Assembly (NCBI GenBank): GCA_019359695.1
Contig: JAHHGV010000005.1
Span: 1 to 64,000, forward strand
Length of the DNA stretch: 64,000 nt
Direction: 5' to 3'
Source of the DNA: Brasilonema angustatum HA4187-MV1
GTDB lineage: Bacteria > Cyanobacteriota > Cyanobacteriia > Cyanobacteriales > Nostocaceae
In this document: positions 26,999-36,411 of the stretch, one piece after another
How positions within the stretch are numbered: the first letter of the stretch is position 1
Layout: each line of letters opens with the position of its first letter
Translations under genes and position numbers: made by a program
Notes under the pieces: generated by a model
The model's input: only the letters and a program-made list of their open reading frames with translations
Database searches by the model: none
What the model was told of the DNA's origin: nothing

Positions 26999-27841
26999 CT
27001 ACAGTTCAATACCCTTTATGCGATTGTAGTTATTAATCCACGCAATAATATCATGATAGATTTTACCTTCTAGATGCCAGCGATGACGTTCAATAAGTGA
27101 TTTTGCGCCTGTCGTAAAGTCAGTGGTAGTAACAAGAAGAGCTTTAGTTGCTGGATCGTCAGCCTTTACACCTAAAAGTTCGCGAACAGTGGAAACAGGC
27201 ACGGGGTTCCCTGGATCTGGACGCTTACATTCAATTAGATACCGCAAGTTAATAGAATCAACATTTTTAACTGCAATTATGTCCTTTCCACCATCTCGTG
27301 TTTGCCCAGTTAACTCAACATCGTATCCAAAACCATGAAACAATTCAGCAATGAATTCTTCAAAGCGTCGCCTCTCTATTGTTTGCAAAAGTTTGGGATA
27401 GCGAGCAATCTCGCGCATCAATTGTTCAGAAATGAAATTAGTGATCGTGATAATTGAATTTGACTGGTCGTCCTCAAAGTCCGCATAAGGAGTATCTGGA
27501 ACGAAGCCAACATCAAAACTGTAATAGGGTTCTAGATACCAACCGTCAGGATCACCAAGAATGATCTCAGGTTCAGAAGTATCCCAAGGCCCATCATATT
27601 TGACAAATGTAACACCACCAAAAGAGAGATCAATACCCCAGTTATAGGAACCCGACTCCCACATAACACGCCATACTCGGTTAAGACCAATATCATAGGA
27701 TTGCTTAGGGGACAGAAGGGCACATTCTACGTTGGAATCATAGCCCCAAGACTTTGCTTTTTCGCAAACATAAGAGAAGAGCTTATCCTTTGCAGAGAGC
27801 AGATCATATTTAGATAAGTCAAGCTTGGGCTTATATGGCAT
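26999..27841 (-). CDS. Mrr-like restriction endonuclease
   Basis: 280 residues. The C-terminal half is a PD-(D/E)xK nuclease of the Mrr_cat type: RRFEEFIAELFHGFGYDVEL, GGKDIIAV with the catalytic Asp, and LIECKR with the E-x-K pair (about 205-210). VSTVRELLGVKADDPATKAL and TTTDFTTGA also fit Mrr. The N-terminal 140 residues match nothing I know and may sense the substrate. Mrr enzymes usually cut modified DNA. No methylase lies beside it, which fits a type IV solitary enzyme. Confidence 0.82.
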   Translation of the reverse strand: MPYKPKLDLSKYDLLSAKDKLFSYVCEKAKSWGYDSNVECALLSPKQSYDIGLNRVWRVMWESGSYNWGIDLSFGGVTFVKYDGPWDTSEPEIILGDPDGWYLEPYYSFDVGFVPDTPYADFEDDQSNSIITITNFISEQLMREIARYPKLLQTIERRRFEEFIAELFHGFGYDVELTGQTRDGGKDIIAVKNVDSINLRYLIECKRPDPGNPVPVSTVRELLGVKADDPATKALLVTTTDFTTGAKSLIERHRWHLEGKIYHDIIAWINNYNRIKGIEL

Positions 27842-27898
27842 TGCAGCTTATTGAAATTTCTCAAAGTCTAGATCTGAAATTTAGCTTAGAACGACGAT

Positions 27899-27982
27899 AA
27901 GGATGTGAAAACGACAATAATTTATACTCATGTTCTTAACCGTGGTGGCAAAGCTGTTCGTAGTCCCCTTGATTTACCAAGG
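27899..27982 (+). pseudogene. C-terminal fragment of an integron-type tyrosine recombinase
   Basis: The codons read [19 protein letters not shown] then VRSPLDLPR. The (T)[11 protein letters not shown] block with its catalytic Tyr is characteristic of IntI-like integrases. Nothing of the rest is present. Confidence 0.6.
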
Positions 27983-28037
27983 TTTTCTATTGAACAGGAT
28001 TCACGAGCGAGTGAACTCAATTGTGACGTTATTGAAA

Positions 28038-28069
28038 GCGATCTGCTGAAAACAGCAGCGCTTTACGAT
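28038..28069. repeat. HIP1-type mini-repeat (CTGCTG family)
   Basis: Begins GCGAT and ends CGAT, with an internal CTGCTGAAAACAGCAG palindrome. Same family as the inserts at 21.1, 38.6 and 59.3 kb. It is intergenic. Confidence 0.7.
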
Positions 28070-28245
28070 TTTAGCTAATTATTTCTAGGAATGTCACTAT
28101 CTTAGACATAATTTATACCTTGATTGATGAGATTACTAATTCACTCATACGAAGTAGGCTGGGAGTCTCTCCATTTTAACCCAGCCCTTCGTTAGTCCGA
28201 CTTGTTAATGTTCTGAACTACCTTGTCAAGAACACCAAGTAAGTC

Positions 28246-29868
28246 TCATTTATGAACTGGTGCAGAATCTGAAGCATGAGACTTCTCTGTATCCCTTTGC
28301 AAAAATCGATAAAGCCGATTCAGTGCATTCATGTGAGCGTAGGCTGCTGCGACTACAATATCAGTATCAGAAGCTTGTCCAGAGAAAATGCGCTCCTGAT
28401 ATCGTAAGCGAATTGTAACTGTTCCCAGAGCATCTATTCCACCAGTCACAGACTGAACGGAAAACTCTATCAGTTGGTTGGGAATCTGCACAACTCTATT
28501 GATTGCTTTGTACACAGCATCTACTGGACCAGTTCCTACTGCTGCATCCGTTGAAATTTCTCCGTTGGGAGTTACAACTGTGATCGTTGCAGTCGGACAG
28601 GTGCAATCACCACAGGTGACTTGGACGTGTTCGAGTTGAAAGCCTTTGTCTACTTGAATTTGCGTTTCATCCCGAACAATCGCCTCTAAATCCCAATCGG
28701 ACATCTCCTTTTTCTTATCAGCAATTTCTTTGAACCGCATAAAGGCTTTGTTGAAATCTGCCTCGCTCAACTCAAACCCCAATTCCTGGAGTCTGGTTCG
28801 CAAAGCATTCCTTCCAGAGTGCTTACCCAAAATAATGCTGTTTTCAGCAAGACCGATGTCAGCAGCTTCCATAATCTCATAAGTCTGGCGATGTTTGAGA
28901 ATTCCATCTTGGTGAATTCCAGATTCATGAGCAAAAGCATTTGCTCCAACGATCGCTTTATTCGGTTGAACCACAATTCCTGTGAGTTGTGAAACCAAAC
29001 AAGAAGTTTTGTAAATCTCTTGCGTGTTGATGTTCGTCAAAGGTGCATCGCAATCAACCGCACGACCAAAGTAGGGATTAAAATGAGGTTTACGAACTTG
29101 CAATGCCATGACAATCTCTTCCAGCGCTGCATTTCCGGCTCGTTCACCAATTCCATTCACTGTACACTCGACTTGACGCACGCCATTTTCAATTGCTGTC
29201 AGGGCGTTCGCACTCGCCAAACCCAAATCGTTTTGAGTGTGAACCGAAAGAATAACTTGATCAATATTAGGCACATTTTCTTGCACACCCTGAATCAGCG
29301 CCGCCATGTCTTTGGGTGTGCAGTAGCCGACAGTGTCAGGAATGTTGATCGTGGTTGCACCTGCAGCAATCACTCGTTCTAAAATTTGGTAGAGGAATTC
29401 TGGATCAGTGCGGCTTGCATCCATCGGTGAGAATTCCACATCCTCTACAAAAGACTTGGCATAGGCTACCATTTCTTGGGCGATCGCCATAACTTCACTC
29501 CGAGATTTTTTCAACTGGTACTTCAAGTGAATATCTGAAGTTGAAATGAAAGTATGAATTCTCGGATGAGCCGCTTCTTGCAATGCTTCAGCCGCAGCTT
29601 GAATATCTTGCCGAATTGCTCTTGCTAAAGAGCAAATGATCGGTCCACCCAACACACCAACTTGTTGAGCTATTGTTTTGACAGCTTCAAAATCTCCGGG
29701 ACTCGCTACGGCAAATCCGGCTTCAATCACATCAACCCCTAAAAGAGCCAGTTGATGAGCGATCGCCAGTTTCTCTTCCACCAGCAGCGTTGCGCCTGGT
29801 GACTGTTCACCATCTCGTAATGTTGTGTCAAAGATAATGACTCGGTCTGGTTGAGATTGAATGCTCAT
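28246..29868 (-). CDS. leuA: 2-isopropylmalate synthase
   Basis: 540 residues. LeuA condenses acetyl-CoA with 2-oxoisovalerate, the first step of leucine synthesis. The start is the ATG before [21 protein letters not shown], with GAGG just upstream; the extra upstream frame belongs to the neighbouring element. Visible motifs are the metal site [27 protein letters not shown] (HxH-like) and the regulatory C-terminal domain with the [11 protein letters not shown] stretch. An IsrB element lies immediately upstream in the same direction and may have replaced the native promoter. Confidence 0.96.
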   Translation of the reverse strand: MSIQSQPDRVIIFDTTLRDGEQSPGATLLVEEKLAIAHQLALLGVDVIEAGFAVASPGDFEAVKTIAQQVGVLGGPIICSLARAIRQDIQAAAEALQEAAHPRIHTFISTSDIHLKYQLKKSRSEVMAIAQEMVAYAKSFVEDVEFSPMDASRTDPEFLYQILERVIAAGATTINIPDTVGYCTPKDMAALIQGVQENVPNIDQVILSVHTQNDLGLASANALTAIENGVRQVECTVNGIGERAGNAALEEIVMALQVRKPHFNPYFGRAVDCDAPLTNINTQEIYKTSCLVSQLTGIVVQPNKAIVGANAFAHESGIHQDGILKHRQTYEIMEAADIGLAENSIILGKHSGRNALRTRLQELGFELSEADFNKAFMRFKEIADKKKEMSDWDLEAIVRDETQIQVDKGFQLEHVQVTCGDCTCPTATITVVTPNGEISTDAAVGTGPVDAVYKAINRVVQIPNQLIEFSVQSVTGGIDALGTVTIRLRYQERIFSGQASDTDIVVAAAYAHMNALNRLYRFLQRDTEKSHASDSAPVHK

Positions 29869-29933
29869 AAAACCTCGCGATAGATTTGGAAACCCAGCGG
29901 CTTTAGCCCTGGGAGGAAAAATCAACGGGTGCT

Positions 29934-30983
29934 TTAGCGCCCGTCACTGGTCTTCGCAATCCGCCATGAATTGTAAGACAAAAACTTACAATCTGCGGGT
30001 AATGCGTTTTGACACAATCGCTTACCAGTATCAAGACTGTGCAAGCTAATTATTTTTCTATCTGGGTCTTTCTTCGTTGGAGATTCTTGCCAACCTCCGA
30101 CGTAAGAAAATCCATATTTGGGGTGTCTAACAACAGAACCACGCTTTAAACCTGCGCTCATAGTTCCACCGTATCGAGAACGGATATGCCCAGCAGCGTG
30201 TTGCAATCTGTGTAACTGACGCCTATGAAACTCTAAGGGAATAATTTCAATTAATGATGTATTGTCAGGTTTGGCATGTCCTTCAACATACCAATTAGCA
30301 AGCGCCCACGAGTCAACACAATGAGCATCGAACTTATTAGAAAGTTTGTTTTTGGATTTTTTCAGTCCTAGCTCTTGCCTTGTCTGGTAAGTATCAAAAC
30401 CTGAGCGAGTTTCAAGATTAGCGAGTTGTCGTAATTCAGAATAAAACCATTGTTTCCCTACCTCTAGCGGTGAAAACATCACGTTGTATTTACACGCACC
30501 TTTCCAGGTTTTAGCTTTGATATCTTCTACTACAAATACAGAGAGAGGAAACAACGAGGCGAGCCATTTACAAATACGCAACTTCCATTGCCATCTGGCT
30601 TTAGTGGAAGGTGGTAATTTAACTTTGTTGGCTAACCGATTACGTCGATTTTGACGGCATGGGGTTTTGCGAAAACGTCTGGCTCGCCGCATATTCCGAC
30701 GAATTTCTACATGATTTTTAACCCAGTCCACAGCATGAGTTTGAATATTCAAATAAGTATACTTTCGGGATTTAACTGTAAATCCTTCGCGTTTTGAGCC
30801 TGGATCAATTCCAATTGCTATTGGCTGAGTGTTTTTATTGGATGACTCAATATTTAATCGAACACAAAATACTCCTTTTTTAAAAAATGGCGTTGCTTTA
30901 CCTGACTTAATCCAACGCCTTGCTCTACTTGGCGTTGTTGGCATTAAGGGACAATTGCTTTGGTCTACTACTGGTACAAACAT
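29934..30983 (-). CDS. isrB: IsrB RNA-guided nickase (RuvC-only relative of IscB)
   Basis: IsrB is the HNH-less relative of IscB, an omegaRNA-guided DNA nickase ancestral to Cas9. In these 349 residues the PLMP motif is 12-15, RuvC-I Asp60 is in [11 protein letters not shown], an Arg-rich bridge helix spans about 93-117, and RuvC-II Glu153 is in VVEDIKAKT. RuvC-III is HCVDSWALA with His221 and Asp224. Only about 68 residues separate RuvC-II from RuvC-III, so there is no room for an HNH domain. The residue after 230 would be the target-recognition domain. The frame has no damage. Its 3' end lies in the element's terminal hairpins. Confidence 0.88.
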   Translation of the reverse strand: MFVPVVDQSNCPLMPTTPSRARRWIKSGKATPFFKKGVFCVRLNIESSNKNTQPIAIGIDPGSKREGFTVKSRKYTYLNIQTHAVDWVKNHVEIRRNMRRARRFRKTPCRQNRRNRLANKVKLPPSTKARWQWKLRICKWLASLFPLSVFVVEDIKAKTWKGACKYNVMFSPLEVGKQWFYSELRQLANLETRSGFDTYQTRQELGLKKSKNKLSNKFDAHCVDSWALANWYVEGHAKPDNTSLIEIIPLEFHRRQLHRLQHAAGHIRSRYGGTMSAGLKRGSVVRHPKYGFSYVGGWQESPTKKDPDRKIISLHSLDTGKRLCQNALPADCKFLSYNSWRIAKTSDGR

Positions 30984-31215
30984 TGTGATAAGCCTCTTGC
31001 GAGTATATATATCCCTTCGACACTGACCAACGGAGAGGAGAAGAACTAGGGAGGCATTCTTTCGTCCGTTTGAGCTGCCATGCTAGTTGGTTCAGTTTGC
31101 TTGTCTAGACACTGGTTTAGTCTTGAATTAAGAAGTAGGCGTTGCCTCCGCTTTCAAGCCCCGAGCCTTTAGGCAGGGGTCAGTGACCACTGTCTCCCGT
31201 GGTATCAATAAAGGG
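30984..31215 (-). ncRNA. Candidate omegaRNA of the IsrB element
   Basis: IscB/IsrB guide RNAs are transcribed from just upstream of the protein, with the guide at the 5' end from the transposon flank. Read on the minus strand, the stretch holds a CCACGGGAGACAGTGG hairpin, then CCCCTGCCTAAAGGCTCGGGG, a stem typical of these scaffolds, and several further GC-rich stems before the ATG. The guide should lie near 31205-31225. Folding was by eye. Confidence 0.65.
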
Positions 31216-31237
31216 ATTGTTAGACATCTTTTGAATA

Positions 31238-31261
31238 TTGTATACAAAAAATTGTATACAA
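31238..31261 (+). promoter_or_regulatory. Double GntR-type operator
   Basis: Two perfect TTGTATACAA palindromes (31238-31247 and 31252-31261), centres 14 bp apart, lie 25 bases before the GntR regulator start. They fit the T-n-GT-n-AC-n-A consensus of this family and suggest autoregulation. Confidence 0.8.
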
Positions 31262-31285
31262 TATAAATTATGAACTTAATAAATT

Positions 31286-31963
31286 ATGAACTTAAATGAT
31301 TTAGCAGCCAATGTGCTGCAACAACAACGCAGTACCCCAGATTTGATTGCAGACGCTTTGCGAGAGGCGATCGTACGCGGAATTTTTCAGGAAGGACAAT
31401 CCCTCAGACAAGATGAAATTGCGACTCAGTTTGGAGTCAGCCGCATTCCTGTGCGGGAAGCTTTACGTCAGCTTGAAGCCGAAGGATTGGTGAAGCTGCA
31501 TCTCAATCGGGGAGCAACGGTATCAGCACTTTCTCCAACAGAAGCGCAAGAAATCTTCGAGATTAGGAGTGCATTGGAGGTGAAAGCAATTCAACTGGCA
31601 ATTCCCAAGCTAACTGCAGCAGATTTAGAAAAAGCCACTGTCATTTTAAAACAGACAGACCAGACAACTGACGCAGGAATGCTTGCGAAACTGAACTGGG
31701 AATTCCATGAAACACTTTATAAAAGTGCTGAACGTCCTCGGCTACTAACGATGATTAAAACTCTACACCTGAATGTAGACCGTTATGTGCGGCTTCAGAT
31801 GAGTCAAATGGATTACTTAGAGCGTTCTCAAAAGGAACACTACCAATTATTAGAAGCTTGTCAACAGCACGATACCAAAGCTGCTGTTAAGCTACTCAAA
31901 AAACACATTGACACAGCAGGAGAGCAGCTAGTTGCATACTTGCGACAAAATATTCACAGCTAA
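31286..31963 (+). CDS. GntR-family transcriptional regulator (FadR/FCD type)
   Basis: 225 residues. The N-terminal winged helix-turn-helix is classic GntR: ADALREAIVRGIFQEGQSLR, then DEIATQFGVSRIPVREALRQ and LEAEGLVKLHLNRGATV (about 20-85). The C-terminal FCD ligand domain contains EIRSALEVKAIQLAI and the metal-site histidines in WEFHETLYKSAERPRL and the KKHIDTAGEQL end. The effector is unknown, probably a small carboxylate. The double palindrome upstream points to autoregulation. Further targets are not visible here. Confidence 0.9.
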   Translation: MNLNDLAANVLQQQRSTPDLIADALREAIVRGIFQEGQSLRQDEIATQFGVSRIPVREALRQLEAEGLVKLHLNRGATVSALSPTEAQEIFEIRSALEVKAIQLAIPKLTAADLEKATVILKQTDQTTDAGMLAKLNWEFHETLYKSAERPRLLTMIKTLHLNVDRYVRLQMSQMDYLERSQKEHYQLLEACQQHDTKAAVKLLKKHIDTAGEQLVAYLRQNIHS

Positions 31964-32029
31964 AACATATAATTGCCACAACTTATTCATACTTATGAGA
32001 AATAATACATTTATGACCGTTGATTCTGC

Positions 32030-32248
32030 TTGAAGAGGCTTTTTGTGGTACTTAAATATTCTGATGAAGTGCTCATTACAATGCTACCCGATCCATGTGT
32101 TGAAACAAATAATAATGTTCCTATTTATTCTAAGTACTGTATGCAACTGATTGTTCAAGATGGAGTTGCTGTGCCTTTTGCGTTTGCTGATACTTTAGAA
32201 GAATTGCTTCCTTACCTAAAAATCATTGAAAAATCTATAGATGTATAA
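32030..32248 (+). CDS. Small hypothetical protein
   Basis: 72 residues from a TTG, or about 55 from the ATG before LPDPCVETNNNV. The middle (IYSKYCMQLIVQDGVAVPFAFADTLEELLPYLKIIE, split) has regular strand and helix spacing, which suggests a real folded protein. I do not recognise a family. It follows the GntR regulator by 66 bases on the same strand. Confidence 0.5.
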   Translation: MKRLFVVLKYSDEVLITMLPDPCVETNNNVPIYSKYCMQLIVQDGVAVPFAFADTLEELLPYLKIIEKSIDV

Positions 32249-32303
32249 AAAATATTTTTAATGATATAGGTGCGTTAGTATGAGCATAACGCACCAAAAA
32301 AAA

Positions 32304-32765
32304 TCAACTGCCAAATAACTGAATAGGAGCGTCGAGAATTTTCAACTGAACTAATGCCAAAATCACAAGAGTATAGAGCGTTGAAGAAACTAGACCTGTA
32401 AGTAATTCTTTTTTCAAATTACGCTCCTTGGATTGATTTGGCAAAACATCCATAGCGCCGAACTGCATCAAAAGGATACCGACAATGTTAGAAAGCCAGT
32501 ATCCTACAATTGAGCAAGGCAATAGTAACTTTGGATTAAATAAACTACAGATATATCCGAAACCATAAGCAATTGGCAAATTGAACAACAAGTCATTCCA
32601 CCAACACAGGGGTGACAGCAAATATCCAAGAACTAGAAAAAAACCGCCTCTAAGTTTCTTAAATGTATTTTGTTTCCAGTCCCCAAGAACAGCCCACTGT
32701 AACTGCTTTGGGGTTGTTTGTCCTGCTGCGTTTGACTTTCGATTGACGACTGGAAGATTTATCAT
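32304..32765 (-). CDS. Hypothetical membrane protein
   Basis: 153 residues with three likely membrane segments: GGFFLVLGYLLSPLCWWNDLLFN, LLLPCSIVGYWLSNIVGILLM (about 78-98) and LLTGLVSSTLYTLVILALVQL (about 122-142). The N-terminal 35 residues are polar. No motif that I recognise. It is convergent with the small protein before it and preceded by a repeat-rich gap. Confidence 0.65.
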   Translation of the reverse strand: MINLPVVNRKSNAAGQTTPKQLQWAVLGDWKQNTFKKLRGGFFLVLGYLLSPLCWWNDLLFNLPIAYGFGYICSLFNPKLLLPCSIVGYWLSNIVGILLMQFGAMDVLPNQSKERNLKKELLTGLVSSTLYTLVILALVQLKILDAPIQLFGS

Positions 32766-33147
32766 AATACTGCATAATTAATATGTGCTTTCCGTATTTT
32801 AAATGAAAAACTAACAAAAAGTCTAGTGGGGGATCAAACATTCAGCATAGATTGATCTATTTTTCCTCGTTTCCATGCTTGGCTTGGGGGATGATAGCGT
32901 ATCTATTTTTAATTTATATACGAGTAGAAAATCAAATATTGTGTAACAGTTTTATCTAACTAGTGACATATTTCAGTGAAATAACTGCACTCAACGCAGA
33001 AAAGAAGAAGGAAGCAGAAACATAGAATCTCACAATTAACTTAGAATTGTGATCCGTCAGTGGCTCAAACTAAATATAAAACCTCACCCAGACTCCGACT
33101 TCCCTCTCCGCGAATTCACTAGAGGGATTGAAGGTGAGGTCTTATCT

Positions 33148-33251
33148 TATAGCAGTCCTAAATGAGATTGTAAATTGTCTCATGAGGGCTCTTAACAGGG
33201 AACAGGGAACACGGAACAGGAATTGTTTATAAATGATTTAGGATTGCTATA
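33148..33251. repeat. MITE-like unit (TATAGCA family), copy 1
   Basis: Terminal inverted repeats TATAGCAGTCCTAAAT and ATTTAGGATTGCTATA bound 104 bases. The interior holds AACAGGG-type heptamers. Confidence 0.8.
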
Positions 33252-33265
33252 TATTTAATTGCTAC

Positions 33266-33352
33266 TATAACAGTCCTAAATCATTTGTGAAAAATCTGTT
33301 CCCTGTTCCCTCTCTTAACCAAGAAGTTAACAACTCATTTAGGACTGCTATA
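33266..33352. repeat. MITE-like unit (TATAGCA family), copy 2
   Basis: Ends TATAACAGTCCTAAATCATT and CTCATTTAGGACTGCTATA. It lies 14 bases after copy 1 with a different interior, so the two are not a simple duplication. Confidence 0.8.
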
Positions 33353-33513
33353 TCTACTTATACCAATTGTATGTGAGGCTGCACATTATTTTGACCCCTC
33401 CAAACCTCCGCAAACCTGCGGGGAGGGCAGTTAACGGCGATGCAGTTATTTCTATGCATCTTCATATGAAAATGGTATTAGCTATAATTAAAATAATGCT
33501 TTCTATCAAAAAG

Positions 33514-33768
33514 ATGACTAATTCACCTTTCATAAATTGCTTGTTGATAGCAGGAACTATTTTCCTTGCAATTGCAGTTCTTGGGCAAACCAGATTAGGT
33601 TTTGCTGAAATTAATCCTGGTTTTTTTGGAAGATTTTTAGCTTTGATTATTGGTCTATTTAGCTTAACCGGTGCTGTTCTCTTAGTCTTGTTCCCAGTAG
33701 AAGTCGTTGATTTGATCAGAAATTATTTGGCACAGCAAATTCAACAAAATTTGGGCTTGATTCTCTAA
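33514..33768 (+). CDS. Small hypothetical membrane protein
   Basis: 84 residues from the ATG before TNSPFINCLLIAGTIFLAIAV. The upstream open frame crosses repeat-like sequence, so I did not use it. There are two membrane segments, CLLIAGTIFLAIAVLGQ and FLALIIGLFSLTGAVLLVLF, and an amphipathic C-terminus (VDLIRNYLAQQIQQNLGL). No family recognised. The start is uncertain as no binding site is clear. Confidence 0.5.
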   Translation: MTNSPFINCLLIAGTIFLAIAVLGQTRLGFAEINPGFFGRFLALIIGLFSLTGAVLLVLFPVEVVDLIRNYLAQQIQQNLGLIL

Positions 33769-33852
33769 GCTCAAGCTTTAATTTCACGAAAAATCTGTAA
33801 CGAAAGAGTGCGTTACCTCAAAAGCAACGCACTCCTAAATAATTATGAGAAA

Positions 33853-34407
33853 TTAATAATATGCTCCTATCAGGCTATACATTAGCGCTGTCAGAACTAT
33901 CAAAGTAACAACAACGTATGTAAATTCTCGCTGTCTTAGAAAAATAAATAGAGAAATGACCACACGAATAATTGGAGTCGCAACAAGTAGCAACAGTCCA
34001 AGCTGAATGATACCACGACGACTACCTGACAAAACTGCAACCACAACCCCTCTGGGAGAACGGAAGTGGGATGGTTCTCCCTGAAAAAATTGATAGTTAG
34101 CTTTTTCAGCACCGTGGCTAATCAAATATAATATGCCGCCTATTAAAACGACAGTGCTAGCAAATATAACGCCGTACTTTAGCACATTACTAAGCAGCTG
34201 CTCAAATTGCAATTCGCTTAGTGTTTTCGTATTTTCCTTGTTTGCATCAACCTCATAGTCGCTAGGAAACTCTGCTATCACACTGGTGTGCTGGGCTAAC
34301 TCTTGAATATCACTGTCTGATTTTTTCTCCTGCACTTGGAATTTGATAACTTCGCTTTGTGATGGTGTCGATGAACTCCACCAGAAACGAAAACTCATTT
34401 TATTCAT
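33853..34407 (-). CDS. DUF1634 membrane protein
   Basis: 184 residues. After a polar N-terminus there are three membrane segments: LKYGVIFASTVVLIGGILYL, IIQLGLLLLVATPIIRVVIS and FTYVVVTLIVLTALMYSLIG. The FRSPRGVVVAVLSGSRRGIIQ loop is the DUF1634 signature. These genes usually follow TauE/SafE anion exporters; here the ATG is two bases past the exporter stop, so the pair is translationally coupled. Confidence 0.85.
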   Translation of the reverse strand: MNKMSFRFWWSSSTPSQSEVIKFQVQEKKSDSDIQELAQHTSVIAEFPSDYEVDANKENTKTLSELQFEQLLSNVLKYGVIFASTVVLIGGILYLISHGAEKANYQFFQGEPSHFRSPRGVVVAVLSGSRRGIIQLGLLLLVATPIIRVVISLFIFLRQREFTYVVVTLIVLTALMYSLIGAYY

Positions 34408-34408
34408 T

Positions 34409-35244
34409 CTACACTCCCCCGATTAAACTGCTATAGATCATCTTGAATGCCATCACTACCAGTACAACAGAGAAAATAATTCTTAAAATCTGAGTGTTAG
34501 CTTCTATCAAGACTCGCGCCCCCAAAAAAGCACCAGGCAATACCCCTAACATTACTGGCATTGATAGTCCTGGATCGATGTAGCCACGTGCTAAGTAAAC
34601 TCCTGCTGAAGCGGCTGCGGTTACGCTAATCATAAAATTACTAGTAGTGGTAGAAACTTTGAACGGGACACCCATAATTTGATCCATCGCCAAGACTTTA
34701 AACCCTCCCGAACCAATACCAAGTAGTCCAGAAAGGACTCCAGCGACTAACATCACGCTAAACCCACTCGGGACAGAATGAACTTGATATGACATCAGTC
34801 CTTCTGGAGTTGGGTAATTACTATTAAGTTGTAAATAAGTTCCTAAGGGATCAGTTGACTCATTTTCAGGATTGTTGAGTTTCGGTTGTTGTGATAGATA
34901 AGCGCAATAAAGTAAAACAACAGCAAGGACGATGGTTAATGCTTTGACGGAAATCAAAGTGGCGATCAAAGCTCCTATTAAAGCTCCGATTGTCGTTGCT
35001 ACTTCTAAAAACATTCCCAAGCGCAAATTGGTATAACCTTTTTTATATATGTAGATGCGGCACCTAAGGAAGTTGCAATCACAGACACCAAGGAAGCACC
35101 AACTGCGTAGCGGATATCAACTCCAAAAATTGAAGTTAACAAGGGGACAATCACAACTCCACCCCCTAAACCAGTTAGTGAACCTAAAAAGCCAGCCGTA
35201 AATGATCCAATCCAAATTAGTAAAGAAAACTCTAAGATATTCAA
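34409..35244 (-). pseudogene. TauE/SafE-family exporter with a single-base frameshift
   Basis: TauE/SafE proteins export sulfite or organosulfonates. The first 70 codons (SFTAGFLGSLTGLGGGVVIV, DIRYAVGASLVSVIATS) end early. The rest starts again as TNLRLGMFLEVATTIGALIG in the next frame, with GLLGIGSGGFKV in the second half. The break is a run of six A on the coding strand (35039-35044); seven would restore a single frame. It may be a true mutation, a sequencing error, or slippage at the run. Sulfite export would fit the nearby desulfonation genes. Confidence 0.85.
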
Positions 35245-35515
35245 ATTTTATTCCTCTGTGATTATCAATGATATTAAACTAAAAAAATAGTATTTTTGAC
35301 CTCATGATTTCAGTTTTTATTTTAATATTTATAGGAATTGATTAATTTTTATTGCAGTGAATCGCTGAAAACGAAGTTTCAACTTTTCATGACTTTCCGT
35401 TTCTACCTCCAAGGCGGTTCCTGATATTCTAATACTAGACCGTTGCCATAAATCTCATGCAGAGACGCGAAATTCCACGTCTCTACAATTTTGCGTCATC
35501 ACGTGAGATAAATTC

Positions 35516-36280
35516 TTATTCCTCACGTATTAGCTGCGTTTCTTCTGGAAGTAATGTTGTTTCTTCTACAGGAGGAGTATCACTAACTATGGTTTTTTGA
35601 GTCGCATAAGGTTTAATAACCAAACTGACGCCAATTGCCCAAGCGATAGAAACCATCCATCCTGCTAGAATATCACTGGGAAAGTGAACTCCTAAATAAA
35701 GTCGTGTCCAGCCAATACCTAATACAAATAAGCTCCCAGCAATCAGAACCAGCCAGCACCAAACACTACCCCATGTTAAAATGACAAGAGCTGCCACCAG
35801 CGTCATACTTGTCATAGAATGACCACTAGGAAATGAAAAACTAGACTCAGGAGCAAGTGAATCCCAAAGGTCGGGACGCACTCGATGCATGAATTCCTTT
35901 GCCGTGCGATTGATGATGCCGCTTCCTATTTCAGTGGTGAGTAGATAGGTGAGCGATCGCCACCGTTTTTGAATCAACAACACCAATGCAATCACACAGA
36001 CAGTGGGAAGGATAATCCGAATTCTCCCAAATTGAGTCAGCGTTACGGCAAAAACATCCAGTTGCGCCTGTGCTGTAGAATGAACAGCTACGAGAATCGG
36101 TACATCCCACGGGAAACCACCTTGATTCTTCCATATCTCAACCGCCAGCAGCCCAAAGATTTGCAAAGGTAAATAAACCCCAATCAAGAGCACCACAAGA
36201 GAACGCCAACGAGCAAAAAGCAGCTTTTTAGAGAAGTTGAGAAAGGACGGGATAAGCTTGCTCAAATCAGTGCTAAACAT
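35516..36280 (-). CDS. PAP2-family membrane phosphatase
   Basis: 254 residues, about six membrane segments. The three phosphatase motifs are present: KEFMHRVRPD (KxxxxxxRP), FPSGHSM (PSGH) and GWTRLYLGVHFPSD (SRxxxxxHxxxD type). Such enzymes remove phosphate from lipids such as undecaprenyl pyrophosphate or phosphatidic acid, at the outer face of the inner membrane. The Glu-rich C-terminal tail is unusual but short. It is a single gene, convergent with nothing close. Confidence 0.9.
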   Translation of the reverse strand: MFSTDLSKLIPSFLNFSKKLLFARWRSLVVLLIGVYLPLQIFGLLAVEIWKNQGGFPWDVPILVAVHSTAQAQLDVFAVTLTQFGRIRIILPTVCVIALVLLIQKRWRSLTYLLTTEIGSGIINRTAKEFMHRVRPDLWDSLAPESSFSFPSGHSMTSMTLVAALVILTWGSVWCWLVLIAGSLFVLGIGWTRLYLGVHFPSDILAGWMVSIAWAIGVSLVIKPYATQKTIVSDTPPVEETTLLPEETQLIREE

Positions 36281-36411
36281 TTTTAATCGAATTTAAGAAA
36301 GTGTGTACGACTAATGCTTGTAATATACGCACTTTACCGCATACAGCACCTCTGCTTATTAAGGTAGATTGAAAGCATTTGCACTAGAAGAGATTTTTTG
36401 GGAAAAGAGAT

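Larger units (their letters stand above)
29880..31220 (-). mobile_element. IsrB insertion element (IS200/IS605-like, no transposase gene)
   Basis: The isrB gene lies between a structured upstream region and two downstream hairpins (CCCAGCGGCTTTAGCCCTGGG at 29891-29911 and ACGGGTGCTTTAGCGCCCGT at 29925-29944). No tnpA is present, so it would need one in trans. Exact ends are not resolved. Confidence 0.65.
32766..33513. other. Repeat-rich intergenic region
   Basis: About 750 bases without a gene. It contains an imperfect hairpin (ACCTCACC ... GGTGAGGT, 33081-33140) and two MITE-like units listed separately. Confidence 0.6.
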
